Assembly: GCA_019915135.1 (NCBI GenBank)
Contig: JAHLMK010000027.1
Span: 62,001 to 126,000, forward strand
DNA from: Strobilurus pachycystidiatus
Taxonomy: Eukaryota; Basidiomycota; Agaricomycetes; Agaricales; Physalacriaceae
Reading direction: 5' to 3'
DNA: 64,000 nt
Shown here: positions 10,765-22,241 of the stretch, piece after piece
Position numbering within the stretch: position 1 is the first letter of the stretch
Layout: every line of letters starts with the position of its first letter
Notes under the pieces: model-generated
Database searches by the model: none
Seen by the model: only the letters and a program-made list of their open reading frames with translations
Told to the model about the DNA's origin: nothing
Translations under genes and position numbers: made by a program

Positions 10765-12256
10765 GTGCGCCGCACTGTTAGGCTTCGGGCACACATCGAC
10801 GCGGCATCATGGACAGCAGCCTTCGGTGAGTGGCAGGTACATGACGTGTCCGCTTTCGGTTACCTCGACGTCCACTTCGTCTTCTCACAAGACCTATATA
10901 CAATTTACGTGCTTCTGGGCTACCTTTCAGATGCATATAAGGTGGCGGCATGTACCGTGAACCTTCTTCCAGTCCCACGTCGCTCCGATGAAGCTATCAA
11001 GGTATGCGGAAGTCAATTTTATCGAGAGGCTTGGAATCTATGCGATATTAGCTGCAATGCGTAAGTCTGCAATGACCTAGTCATTTCGTCCTTTGACTGG
11101 CAGGAAGCTCTGTACATTGCGTCGAGGATCGTGTTGTCTCCGTTGAGCAGGGACAAGGGCAAGACAATCACACAGATCGTTGGACAGGCTACACTCCGCT
11201 TCCTTGGGGCTCACGGATCCACCACTCAGCTCCAGTGGATCTTTGGGACAGATGATAGCGCGTATAGAAAGTGGTTGAAGACGAGTCGGCGGGAGGCATT
11301 GATTGAAGGATTACAACACGGAGCCAGACTGATGTGGATCGGACCGAAACGAACTGACAAAGTTCTGCTCTTCTTGCATGGTCCGTCTACTGTATTGTCA
11401 TCTCTGGCCAGGGTATGGCGGATGCTGATGATGATGTTTTAGGCGGAGGCTATCTCTTCCCAATCTTGGACCCACATCTGCATTTCCTTGACTACCTGCA
11501 TGACGAACTAGAGAGAAAAGGAGTTGGTGTTGGAATTGCGGCATTGTCTTATGGTGAGGCAATAGCATGGCACTACACGTTCACTCTGAATTCAAGCCTT
11601 TGAGCATTACAGACCTCGTACCGGAGGGAGGGTTTCCAAGCCAACTTCGACAGGCCAAGGCGGCTATCGACGCGCTTCTAGAAGCGGGCGTACGATCACA
11701 GGATATAATCCTCATGGGCGACTCGGCTGGCGGCAATCTCATTCTCCAGATACTGGCGCATCTTGTCCGCCCTCTCCATTCTGTAGAGGCTTTTCGTCCC
11801 AACATCTGCCTCGGGGGAGCTTTCATTATCTCGCCCTGGGTGTCCCTCCTGGGCGACGTCTGTGCACAGTCATTCGCCGCTAACAGTCCAAAGGATATCC
11901 TCCATGAATCTTCTCTGCGCTACTGGGGCAGGGCGGTGATGGCAACGGTGCCATTATCAGACATTTCCTACGCGGATGCAGTCAAAGCCGATGCAGGATG
12001 GTTCGTGGGCATACCGGCGGTCGTGACTCGTGTCCTCGTCACCGCTGGGGAATATGAGTGTCTCGTGGACGCGCAGATTGAATTGTATGAGAAACTGATT
12101 CAGCCGGCGCACGATGATGCGAGGTTCATGCTCCAGAAAGCGGGAGTCCATGACGACTTTCTCTTGGAGTTCGATAGAAAGAAGAGGAAGGAGTACTCAG
12201 AGTTTTCACAAAAAGTAGTGGAATGGGTCATTCAGACATTCAATTACGCGACCTGA
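10765..12256 (+). CDS. Alpha/beta hydrolase (HSL-type esterase/lipase)
   Basis: Serine hydrolase of the Abhydrolase_3/hormone-sensitive-lipase type, probably acting on small esters. The oxyanion motif HGGGY is assembled across an intron (about 11381-11442), and the nucleophile elbow is GDSAGG (near 11721). Further introns join IK to EALYIASRIVL (around 11006-11103) and LSY to DLVPEGG (around 11547-11611). A downstream Asp (YECLVDAQIE) and His (GVHDDF) are suitable for the triad. The 5' end is unresolved. The upstream exon is open back to about 10765 but contains no in-frame ATG, and the ATG at 10809 meets a stop within seven codons. The start coordinate is therefore only the limit of the open frame. 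The stop at 12254-12256 lies 73 bp from the stop of the convergent hydantoinase gene, so the 3' UTRs probably overlap. Confidence 0.8.
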
Positions 12257-12329
12257 CAATGTTCATACTTTGTACTCTTCAATCACCGATCTTGGAGTCT
12301 TATACTCGCCGACGGGAGTGTATTCATGG

Positions 12330-15300
12330 TCAAGGCTGTATAGATGGTGTGAGCAGATCATTATTGAGTGGGCCAACCACAAACCCGAATGCTTTGGGTC
12401 CGCCTATCTTGAGGCCTTGTTCAGTTTGCCACAAAGGCGATCCGGCCAGTACAATGACTAGTGAGTGATATATATCAGTTATTTGCCAGTCGTGAGATGA
12501 AATGCGCACCAGTTACACGCAATCCATACGAGTCTAGCCTCACGTCAGTTTGAGAATTGCATTGACACTAATAGTCGGCACATACAGGTTTGTGTGCCAA
12601 GATGGGAACCGCTTTGAGAGTCAAGAACGATGATGAGGTCAGGAACGATGGCGGCGACCTGAGCGAGAATGAATATCGGTCCCTGCCACGTAGTAATTTA
12701 CAGTTCATGGACGTACAGTTTTTGATCCATCGGGATGCTCGTAAAACGCCCCCAGATTTTCGTTCTGGAATGGAACAACCATAAGATCGTCTGGATTGCA
12801 CCCAAAGTCTTGAAGTCCCGAGGTATCCTCAAGTTCGTCATCTTGGAGAGGCGCAATCTTTATTTCACCCCACGTAAAGCCTGCGCGAACTTCCTGCGCA
12901 TTGTTAAACATCAGTGCCAAAATGGTGAGCTTCATTCAATGACCGCACCCTGTTCACATCTACAATCTTCCCAATGAACACGAGTTTGCCGTTTTGCAGC
13001 TTGAGTATCTCGTGCGGAACACTCTTCAAGTCGCTGTGAACAATTACCATCAGCTATGTCCGTAGATTCGTATGAAGTACATACTTCTTTTGTCGACAAG
13101 AGGCAATAGCTCGCCCTATCCTCCAGGCTTGACTTTGAGTTCCTGGAACGCCGTATTCCCGCGTCGTGGCGACATCGATTGGTGGCGGAACCAATGCAGC
13201 CGATGACCCCATTTGAGTCGTGACAATACGCATGAATGTTTCGACGGCATACATGTCCTTGACTTTGGTGAGCAGCTGAGGATAGGTGAGCTAGATACGG
13301 TAGACTCGTAGCTGGTCGGTGTCACCATAACATTGCCATCGCCGTCGCAAAGCGAGGCGGGAATAAGTCTATAGCTTCCCTTGAGTGCCGTAGAACTTCA
13401 AGCCGGTAGACTCACGCATTTGGTAGTCCATAGACAGCTGATGACACGATAAATACAAAGCGACGTTTCCTCAGTAACAGACTGACCTGGGAGAATTTGA
13501 TGCAGAGTTGGATAGGCTGATGATGCCGTTAGCGTGCGGCATCGGAATTCGAGAGAGGCAACACACCTCGTCCCATCAAATCGCCGTCTAACGCAGGCGC
13601 CTTGTGATAGCTAGGGAACGGTGAGATACGTCTCCAAGCAGCAGGCATGAAGAGCCTTTACTGAGACGTGATTAGAGACTTCATTCCATTCGCACCACCA
13701 ATCTCGTCACTGTATGAGTATATTCAGAAAACAGTAACCTTTGTGGACAGTATGAAGACATACCATATCGTGGCGGCGTAGTGTTTGATCCCGCAATAGG
13801 TTCCCAGCTCTTGCGCAGCCATAAGGATTGGCAGAGCGCCCCAGAGGCGCTCGGAACTAACAGAAGGTGAGCCCATACCTCCACCTCTCGCGACTGGTGC
13901 ATCATCTGGTAGAGAGGAGTGATCCACTATCTTGATTGTCCCCCCGCTTTTGAGGATTTGCCGAGCGATCAAGAAAGCTGGATAAGGAGAGCCGCCACCA
14001 CCCTATGTAGTCTCGTGTCAATGCAAGGGAAGAGAAGCGCGGTGTCCAACAACCCACAGTCCCGAGAACACCGCATCCCTCCATTATGAAGACTGGTAGA
14101 CATATCGACGTTAGCATGAGATCCTGTGTGTTAGTATAGACGCACAAAGGTCCGTTTCGCTAAGGATCCACTCGTGTCCAACGATCTTCGGTCTGTAAGT
14201 CTCATAATCTATCTTCTCTGCGATGTCGATGTCGACCAATGATGCCTTCTCAGTGGACTCTGACTCGAGGCTGTACTCGTCGAAGCTAAACTCGGCCTCA
14301 GAATGTTCCGTTTCCATGATCTCCGTAACCGCACCCTGAATATCGGTTTCCTTTGGCGTGCCTAACTCGCCAATGGCCTTGACAATGATCCTCGTGGCTT
14401 GGTTTGTGACATACTGCAGTTTCATGTCGGTAAGAAAGGGTATCCCCCCGAAAGAGAGTTACTGACCTGCACTGGAAGCACGTTGACTTCTGCTATCCTG
14501 GTCGTCTCGGGGTCAGCACCAGCCTCGACAGCCTTGGCAATAGCTTTCTTCTTGAGGGTTTCAAGTGTATCGTGGAGGTTCTTGCCTTCGAGAATTTCTA
14601 TAGTGTCTATCTCCCCGGAAACGTTGGCAATAGCAGCACCGACGGCGTTTGCAACACTGTGGAATGGTGGCAGACTAGGGCTAGATCAGCGACCGTGATT
14701 GATGTTCGGTGGGAAGAAAGAACGTACATGATTTCCCCGACACCTTTCAAAGCAGATGGAGCGACAACAGAACCTCCGCCAACAAGCAGAAGGGTGCAAT
14801 CCCCGGGCGTGGTCTTCATCCGATCGACAACACCCTGTGTTCATGGTTAAGATCATGACACTCCACAATACTCAAACGCTCGCCTCTAATAAGCGCTTAG
14901 CAGCTGCTTGTGCTTTCTTCGTCACTTCATCGAGGATGCCAGATGCAAGAGTGGCGTCCCCAATTCCCTTCTCTCCCGCGCGTACAGCGATGTCAGTAGC
15001 GGTCAGGACATTACCACCGAATACTTTAGCATCCCGGGTTAGCTATGATACAAGTCAGAGCAGATCTGGCCAGAGATTGACCAGAAACGCACGTAATGGC
15101 CAACCGAGTCGGGCCCTACAGTAACTTTGTCGCCGTCGAGATGTATTCTTGACCCGCCACCCAGGCCAATTGAGTTGACATCAGGCATAGAAAAACTTGA
15201 GGAGCGTTAGTCAAACGTCAATCCCAGTCAAAAGAAACATACTTCGTCCGTACACCGCCGACTAGTGAGTGGATCAACTAAGACGGAGAGAGACAGTTGA

Positions 15301-16611
15301 AACTTTAAGACTAATCACCTTCGATGAAGGCAGCCGCCTGTCGAGGGAAGCCGCTAGGTAATAACATACCGACATCCGTCGTAGTGCCGCCGATGTCAGC
15401 AACGAGCATACTCTTTCCCGTTCCGTCTTTCTTCTTCAAATCAATACCAGCTAGATACGAGGCGCCACGCATGGAGTTGGTTGCCCCAGAAGAGAAGGTC
15501 CTGATGGGAAGGCGTGCAGCATCCGCCGCACTTGTCAAGGTTCCGTCATTCTGTGTGATATAGAGAGGACACGTCAACCCCAGGCGCGTCATGGCGCGCT
15601 CGAATCCGCGAATTGTATGCTGCGCGAATTCAGTGATGGAAGCATTGAGGATCGACGCGTTCTCGCGCTCCAAGAAACCGACTTGTCCCACTAACGAACG
15701 CGGTCAGGAATCACTGAACCAGGCCAAGTATGCAGATGGAACCTACCATCGCGTGAGCATACAATATTCACAGATTCGCCAAGTTCCCGTGTAAGTATCT
15801 CCCGGACTTTGTATTCGTTCCGACCAGAAACGTCAAGAGGAGAAACTGCATAGTGATGAGTTCAACGTTCGTGACTGCATTTACGCTACGAACTCACAGA
15901 CGCCAATGATGACAATGTTGCGGAGTCCTTTCGCCTTGATCTGAACCGCTTGTTCGACAACTTCGGCTTCATCAATCTCGTTGATGGGACGCCCGTCTCT
16001 ATAAGGTGGCTAGCTGTAAGCACAATGCATTCACGGCGTTAGAACGACTGACATCTGAAGGCCGCCTTTGATAATGGCTGTATGTCCATTCATAAGACGC
16101 GTCAGATTCTCGGGAAAGTCAACGAACTGTGAATGATGACTGTCAGTCAATACCTCTACCCCTTTTTTACGAACGAGCTTACTGGGGGGACTTCTTCCGA
16201 ATATGGCGCAGCAAGCCGTATAATGGCCACTTTCTTTAGTCTCCTCGCATCGGATTGAACCACAGCGTTGATGAAGTGCTGTGAAGTCGGCATCAAAGCC
16301 TGAGCGCCGGAAACATTGAAAGAACTCTTACTGTTGTACCAATGGTCAAACTGAGAACCTTTCCGTCACGGGGATCAACATCTGCATCGGCGAGGACCTT
16401 GCGTACAGCAGCCTCGATGCCATCGGTCACATTGACTGTCGTCTCATGCTTGAAAAACGCGACAACGCCGCGCGTCTTGGGATCGCTAGCCTTCGAGAGG
16501 TCGATGATGACACCGTCAGTGTTAGTTCCTAAGCAGATCTGCGTCAGGGCTCAGACTCAAAGGCCAGGTATAGCTCGACTTACCGCCAACATCGACACCA
16601 ATCCTGTACAT
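12330..16611 (-). CDS. Hydantoinase/oxoprolinase fused to DUF917 (S-Me-THD) domain
   Basis: Large multi-exon gene of about 1,000 residues. The start MYRIGVDVGG at 16611 is joined across an intron to TNTDGVIIDL, giving the hydantoinase A N-terminal ATPase-like motif GVDVGGTNTD. A second phosphate-binding motif, ADIGGTTTDVG, and the GVRTNF / GLGGGS lines follow. The C-terminal third is the DUF917/S-methyl-thiohydantoin desulfurase-like module: GCGVLGT|GGGGSPYPAFL, VARGGGMGSPSVS, FTWGEIKI, NPDDLMVVPFQNENL, then IPDLIIVLDSQSG and a tail ending TPSIQP. The exons could be followed to the TGA at 12330-12332. This fusion order is known in fungi. Hydantoinase A/oxoprolinase enzymes open lactam rings with ATP, but the physiological substrate is unknown. 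The gene converges with the hydrolase. Confidence 0.88.
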
Positions 16612-18145
16612 GATAGCAAGTGGTAGAGGTTACGCGGCGCTTATCGGTGTGAGATACTTTTAAATCATTTGTTTGCTCGCCGCGGCCAATCTGTCAGCGA
16701 ATGGCTACTCTTGGCAGGCTCGACTCCTAATTCATAGCAAAAGACAGCAATCTTCGGCTCCGTCGTTCAACTGCCAATTGCTATCGGTGTAGGAGTCCAG
16801 GACGCAGCTGAGCATGGCCGACATTGCCGATGCCGTCACACTCATACAGCTCACGTGATAATCAGATCTGTGACGCGCAACTTCTGAAGTTGACCAGAAC
16901 ACTGCCAAACAGACGGGGCCCAGACCAGATACTCATGAAGCCTAGAGGAAACTCTTAAACGTTCCAATCATGCCCTTGAGCTGATTGTCTTTTCAAATGG
17001 CGTCACTGAACATACCCACAGAAAAAATACGCGTGCGCTCGCCGCTCAGCGCTCAGCTTTCGCCTGTCAAACGACCTTGACTGCTTCATTTTCAGATCCA
17101 GGAGGTGTCTTGCAAGACAAGGTTCTCGTAGCTGAGAAAGATGCTATCTACGCTGTTGAGCTCCAGCACAGGAAAGGGACTAATCTCATGACTGGCCTTG
17201 GGACGTTAGCGTGCTCTATCCCATCTTCGAGGATATTCAGAACGGTGGTACTACTAAAGAGATGGATCTGCGTACTACATGAAGATTGTGGACGTCCCAG
17301 GCACTCTCTCAGGTGACATCCTGCGTCTCGACGCCAAAGTTTCCGGCACCAATACCAGCATTGACTCGAGATCAATGGCAACAGCGTGCGGCCTAGAGAA
17401 AGCCCTTCGTGCCAGAATCCTCTTGGATGAGTAGTACTACACGGAGAGGTCTCTGAAGGAGACGCATCTTTCATCAAGCTCTTTCCGTGTTGTGTATCCT
17501 GTGCTATACATAAGGCAAGTTCGCGTCCATATGAGCCAATATTCGCTGACATGTCAGTACATGTTAGTCCGTATCAGCCGGTATCAGCTCACGTCAACGG
17601 AAACTTCACTGGGAACTTGAGGTCCCGCTCTTGGGCTGCCAGTGATACGCACCCTCGCCGATTGACTCAGCCAATATACGCTAACTGTCGTTGACCTTGA
17701 TTGACATGGCCCCGCGAGGCTGAGAAGTCCTCAATTTTGAACTCATTGGCCTGCAAACGTACGCTGTCGACAACTTCAATCACTAGTCTCTATATGCACG
17801 CAGGACGGCTTTCTGCCTTGTCAAAATCCGCGCATCGCCTCTTGCTCTCGTGCCGCCATACACCTTGTCATGGCCTCCTCATTGCTGCCCGACCGCGACA
17901 GGCCTGCCCAGGTCAACGTTGATGTCCATTCTCGGCACGGACCGCTGGATAGTACACGTAGACTGGTATGTCCTCGGAATGACAATCAATGTTGGCCAGT
18001 TACGTTGATGCTCGGCATTGCTAGGCTCGGTTGATCAATTGGTCCGAAGGCAGTGAAGGAGCTGACTGGTTTTACTTGACATCTTGAGGAGAGCCTATTA
18101 TATAGAGAGGCGCGTTCTCAGAGATCAATTATCATCCACCACAAC
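16612..18145. other. Gene-poor stretch, possibly with a decayed coding fragment
   Basis: No gene can be assembled. Between about 17090 and 17480, coding-like text appears in shifting frames: VLVAEKDAIYAVELQHRKG in one frame, then YPIFEDIQNGGTTKEMDLRT and MKIVDVPGTLSGDILRLDAK in others, broken by stops. It may be a pseudogene, but no family is recognised. Confidence 0.3.
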
Positions 18146-18990
18146 ATGTCCGACTACAAACGCGTCATTCTCGTCACTGGGAGCAATACTGGGTGAGCAC
18201 GACCAAATTTTGAGGTCCGAGGTGGCATTGACGGTTGAACAGCATTGGGTACGGCCTCGTACAAATCCTCGCTGAGAAGGGGCATCGCGTATACCTCGCA
18301 GCGCGTAACCCCGAGCGAGGACTCGAAGCCCAGGCAAAGCTCAAAGCCGAGGGCCTCGAGGTGCAGTACGTCCAACTTGACGTGACCTCTCCCGAATCCG
18401 TGGCCGCTGCTGCCGCCGTCGTCGAGAAAGCCGAAGGCCATCTCGACACCCTGATCAACAACGCTGGTGTCGGACTCATGCACAACAGCACCGGCGCCCT
18501 CACCGAGTCCATTGACAACATCAAAGAGGCCATGGACATCAACCTCTATGGCCTGATCAACGTCTCCCAGGCGTTCGTTCCCCTTCTCAAGCGCGCACCC
18601 GAGGGCCAGGCGTGCATCGTCAATGTTTCGATCCCCACCAAGGAGATCGTCACGTTGAATCCCGCGATACCGAAGGCGGTCCTTAAGTGGGTCGCGTACA
18701 TCACGAGCAAGTCAGCGGCCAACTCGTACACCGTGTTGCTCGCCAAGGAATTGGAGGGTTCGGTGAAGGTGAACGCGGTGTCGCCAGGTTTCGTGACCAC
18801 CAATCTGAATGGAAATATGCCGGGGGGGAAGACTTGGCGACAGGGAGCTGAAGTCATCGTTCCGTGGGCGCTGCTTGGTCCGGAGGATAAGGACAAGACT
18901 TGTAAGTCTCTTCGTGGTTATGGACTCGAGAGCTGTGCTCACCGCATATCAGGTATTCATATGACTGATCTTGGAGAGACCGAGTGGTAA
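18146..18990 (+). CDS. Short-chain dehydrogenase/reductase, carbonyl-reductase-like
   Basis: Three exons (18146-18192, 18243-18901, 18953-18990) encode 247 aa, typical for a classical SDR. The cofactor loop TGSNTGIG spans the first intron. NNAG follows (INNAGVG), then the catalytic Tyr-x3-Lys as YITSK, and PGFVTTNLNG after it. It belongs to the cytosolic NAD(P)H carbonyl-reductase-like group; the substrate is unknown. Unlike the SDR at 2924-4022, every core motif is present. Its upstream region contains a TATA-like TATTATATAGAG about 45 bp before the start. It stands alone, with no pathway neighbours. Confidence 0.88.
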
Positions 18991-20026
18991 ACAAGTGTAC
19001 GAACTATTGTCAAGGTTATGATGAATAACGACTTTGCAAATGTGGACCTACTGCTGGAAACCCTTCGATGTCTCCGAATCGTTAGCGGAGCTCCCAACCA
19101 TTGCTTCGACGAAACGAGTCGGCACTTCGCTAAATGCTCAAAGTACAATTTGAAGATCGCCAACCTGATACGGGCCAGAGGCGGTCCGCGCATCGTCGAG
19201 CACTGGGGGCTGTCTCTCCTCCTCTGAAGCTGGATAGTAAGTTTCTTCGCCTAGTCGGAGTAGCAGAGAGATTCCTGAAATCCATCCTCTCGTTCACGCT
19301 GCTGCCATTTCCGAGTCTATGCCATTTTCAAAAGAAAAACGACGTCTTTGGTCATTGAGTTCGCAACTCTCCCTCCTGACTTTACAAAAGGAACACAGCA
19401 CACGTACTGGAATCGGTTCTAAAGTATGCATATGACGCGAGCTTTCACGCGTCGAGGACCGGTGGAGTCCAGCCACCCTGAGTAAAATTCTGAGCGGAAA
19501 CTTTTGTGGAGACTCTACTGCAAACCGCTGTAGATGAAGTCTGCCAGTGGGTGCCTATGAAACGCGCCTGGTGATCTTCCTTTTGGCATGCCACTAGGCT
19601 AACCTGAGGATCATCATGCAGCGAGATTGTCTAGTCCTATGCGTGCTTACAATGTGTGTACAACTCTAGCTCCAGCTCCAGGCGGGGCAGAATCTCGAAA
19701 GTTCAATCACCGGCCTTTGATGTGCGTTACTGTACGACTACACTGTTTCGATGTTGGAGCTTCGGAGGTTCAGAGGAACCTGCACTCGCAGCGTGTACCG
19801 ATCGCGACGATCAATCTTCAGTGCATCAAGTCAGGGAAGAACACGCGCCGCGCCAGTCCTGGTCACCACGTGTGGCGCTTTGAAGGTTGAAAGGCTTAGG
19901 ACCAGTCACCAGGTATACGGCGACATTGGATCCGGGATCAGGAGGAAAGGTCGCGATTGAGCCTTGAGGTCTTTTGTGGATCCACTGGGGATCTTGAGAG
20001 CGGAGGGGTCCAAAATGAAAGATCAA
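18991..20026. other. Intergenic stretch without a recognisable gene
   Basis: About 1 kb between the SDR and the left end of the inverted-repeat element. Only short open frames without family resemblance or splice logic are present. No repeats were recognised. Confidence 0.45.
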
Positions 20027-20482
20027 TAGCCACCGTCAAAGTTGGCTAAAATCTGGCTAAACTGCCGTGTAAAGTCGTCAAATAAAGTCAGAATAAAGTG
20101 GTCACTGCACATGATATCAGTCGTCACATATATGAAATCCGTCATGCATGCGCCTTCTTGCATGATCCTGGGCCAATCAATGAGCGCAAGGGCGGCCTCA
20201 ATATCAACCAATGAAAAAAAAAATTCTATGTATTCCCGTGCTGTCATACACTCTCTCCGTACTCTCTGATACATGTAAACGTGATTAGAAAATGACAGAG
20301 GACACTTCATGTTTGTTGTAGTTGCGGGCGGGTCCGGCGGGACAGCGCAGAAATGGCCGGCATGGCGGGGAGTGTTTATAAAATGGTGAACCATGATGGC
20401 GGCGACTGACGACGAGGCGCGGAAGGGCGCGGATGTCTACACCGATCGTCACACCTCTCAAAATGGATATCACGCCAGCACT

Positions 20483-20608
20483 CTAATCGTCTGTAGTCCG
20501 TTTCGTGGAAGTGATTGACTCGAGGGCTCGTCGGATAATAGCAAGACACAGCCTCCCCCGAAGGGGGAGACTTGATGAAATTGACGGGAGAAACGCGGGA
20601 ACAGCGGC
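20483..20608 (-). repeat. Ngaro split direct repeat B2
   Basis: 126 bp, matching 21083-21205 except for a 3 bp ATA insertion after CTCGTCGGATA. It contains the hairpin CTCCCCCGAAGGGGGAG. It forms the 3' terminus of the element. Confidence 0.85.
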
Positions 20609-20666
20609 GTACATACAGGAGCGGGAAACGAGTAGGTAAATGTAAAGAAACTACGAGTAGGGTGGG

Positions 20667-21082
20667 TAGCACAAAATGATAAATGTTCTGGCAGGACAGC
20701 GAGTGAGCGAGTATCTAGGAAATGGTTCATGTCCACATACCTGGCAGGACAGCGAGTGAGCGAGTTGCTGCACCGTTTGTCCAGCCAGGCATTAAGTATA
20801 GCGGCGATGGTCTTGTAGACCAGTTGACTTTGACCAGGCGGTGGTCCGATGAGCGCGTGCTCTTGTTCCTTTCCGACCTGCGAGGTAGAAACAATAGAAT
20901 GAGTACCTTGTCGACACAAAGTATCTATGCGACGCACCAGTCTCCCGTATGACCCTCCGGAGGGTGGAGAAGACCAGAATGGCGCCAGCGCTGGCGGATG
21001 CGCAATGGCGGCGGAAGGACAGGCACTTCGGTCGTTGCCGGACCTGGACGATTAGACTTATGTAAAGTCCCTTTAAATCCAG
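20667..21082 (-). repeat. Ngaro split direct repeat A2
   Basis: 416 bp, identical by eye to 25509-25924. It contains two copies of TGGCAGGACAGCGAGTGAGC spaced about 50 bp apart, and two perfect palindromes, ACCCTCCGGAGGGT and CGCCAGCGCTGGCG. It abuts repeat B1 directly. Confidence 0.88.
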
Positions 21083-21205
21083 CTAATCGTCTGTAGTCCG
21101 TTTCGTGGAAGTGATTGACTCGAGGGCTCGTCGGATAGCAAGACACAGCCTCCCCCGAAGGGGGAGACTTGATGAAATTGACGGGAGAAACGCGGGAACA
21201 GCGGC
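21083..21205 (-). repeat. Ngaro split direct repeat B1
   Basis: 123 bp copy of 20483-20608, lying between the recombinase stop codon and repeat A2. It carries the same CTCCCCCGAAGGGGGAG hairpin. Confidence 0.85.
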
Positions 21206-21254
21206 TAATAGGGTAATAGAGAGAGATGATGTTGATGGTAGTGACCGCGGCGCG

Positions 21255-22241
21255 TCAGTTTCGAGCTGCGAAAAGGAGTGCTTGTAATAACACTGGGTGC
21301 TTCCGAATGTATGCTTTGAAGGCATCCGAAGACCACCTCCCTGCAGCTTGAATCAGGTGTGGCGGCATCCCCTCTTCGGCTAGCAAAGTTGCTCCTCCAG
21401 CTCGTAGTGAGTGTCCTGCTAGATTCCTATCTGGGAAGATGCGGCGAAAACGCTTCATAAACCATGAGCGTGTCGGAACTGAACCGTTCTGTCGGATCCA
21501 TAAGAAAGGATTTAGTGGGAACCGTGAGTCGCGGGATGCGATGTAGTCATCCAGAAACCCGGATGGATTCAAGTCCCCGGGGACATCTGGAACGATTACG
21601 CGACTTCCTTCAAATGTGATATCGGTTTTGTGGCCCGGAAGCACAAGGTTTCTGCCTTCAGGAACGACTGAGAAAGACGCTCGCTTCACGTATTTGCGAG
21701 GATTCCTGAGAGCAGGGTTGTCGGGCATGGTCATTTCAGCTAGACGCAGTAGGCCGTGTAGACCGGCGAATACCATAGCCTGGAAGAGGCGATCGTCGTG
21801 TGTGAGCTCGGTTGGCATAGCACGAATCATCTGCCTGAGATGATCCCGAGAGAACGGTAGCTTCCTATTGACCTGAGACCCACGAAGTCGTTTGCATCCT
21901 TTGAGTGTTCGCGAGACGAGTACGCTCGATCTTATGTTGCGTATATCGGGAAAGTGAGGTTCGAGTTGGTTGCAGATACCGGATAGGTACGAGTCAACTG
22001 ATGCGGGCTTGATGTGATGAGACATGTAGACGACGAAGAAACTCAGTGTGTCTGCCGTTGGTTCGATGGGGAAGTTGTGAATTCGGCAGAAGTTAAGGTA
22101 AGAGTTCAGTGCAGAGGAATAAGTGTGATGTGTTGAAGTGTCGATTGCCATTCCTAGTGCAATCGACCGTTGATGGACCAGTTGATCCATACTCCACGGC
22201 GCGCGCTGAGGCTGCCGTGAAGGAATAGACGATTCTATCAT
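21255..22241 (-). CDS. Ngaro tyrosine recombinase
   Basis: 328 aa. It integrates the circular DNA copy of the retrotransposon. Catalytic-fold landmarks are in order: GLLRLAEM with the first Arg, HSLRAGG (His-x-x-Arg), GRWSS, and the nucleophile Tyr in KAYIRKH near the C-terminus. The start ATG (22241-22239) overlaps the stop of the RT gene (TGA 22240-22238) as ATGA. This suggests coupled termination-reinitiation, since no separate promoter or intron is seen. The ORF is complete. Confidence 0.9.
   Translation of the reverse strand: MIESSIPSRQPQRAPWSMDQLVHQRSIALGMAIDTSTHHTYSSALNSYLNFCRIHNFPIEPTADTLSFFVVYMSHHIKPASVDSYLSGICNQLEPHFPDIRNIRSSVLVSRTLKGCKRLRGSQVNRKLPFSRDHLRQMIRAMPTELTHDDRLFQAMVFAGLHGLLRLAEMTMPDNPALRNPRKYVKRASFSVVPEGRNLVLPGHKTDITFEGSRVIVPDVPGDLNPSGFLDDYIASRDSRFPLNPFLWIRQNGSVPTRSWFMKRFRRIFPDRNLAGHSLRAGGATLLAEEGMPPHLIQAAGRWSSDAFKAYIRKHPVLLQALLFAARN

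Noticed and set aside
10694..10960. ATG at 10694 as the start of the alpha/beta hydrolase
   Set aside because: Its frame differs from the hydrolase exon, and no GT-AG pair of normal length connects them.
17077..17316. A separate small gene downstream of the hydantoinase promoter
   Set aside because: The coding-like text changes frame several times and meets stops without usable introns; at most a pseudogene.
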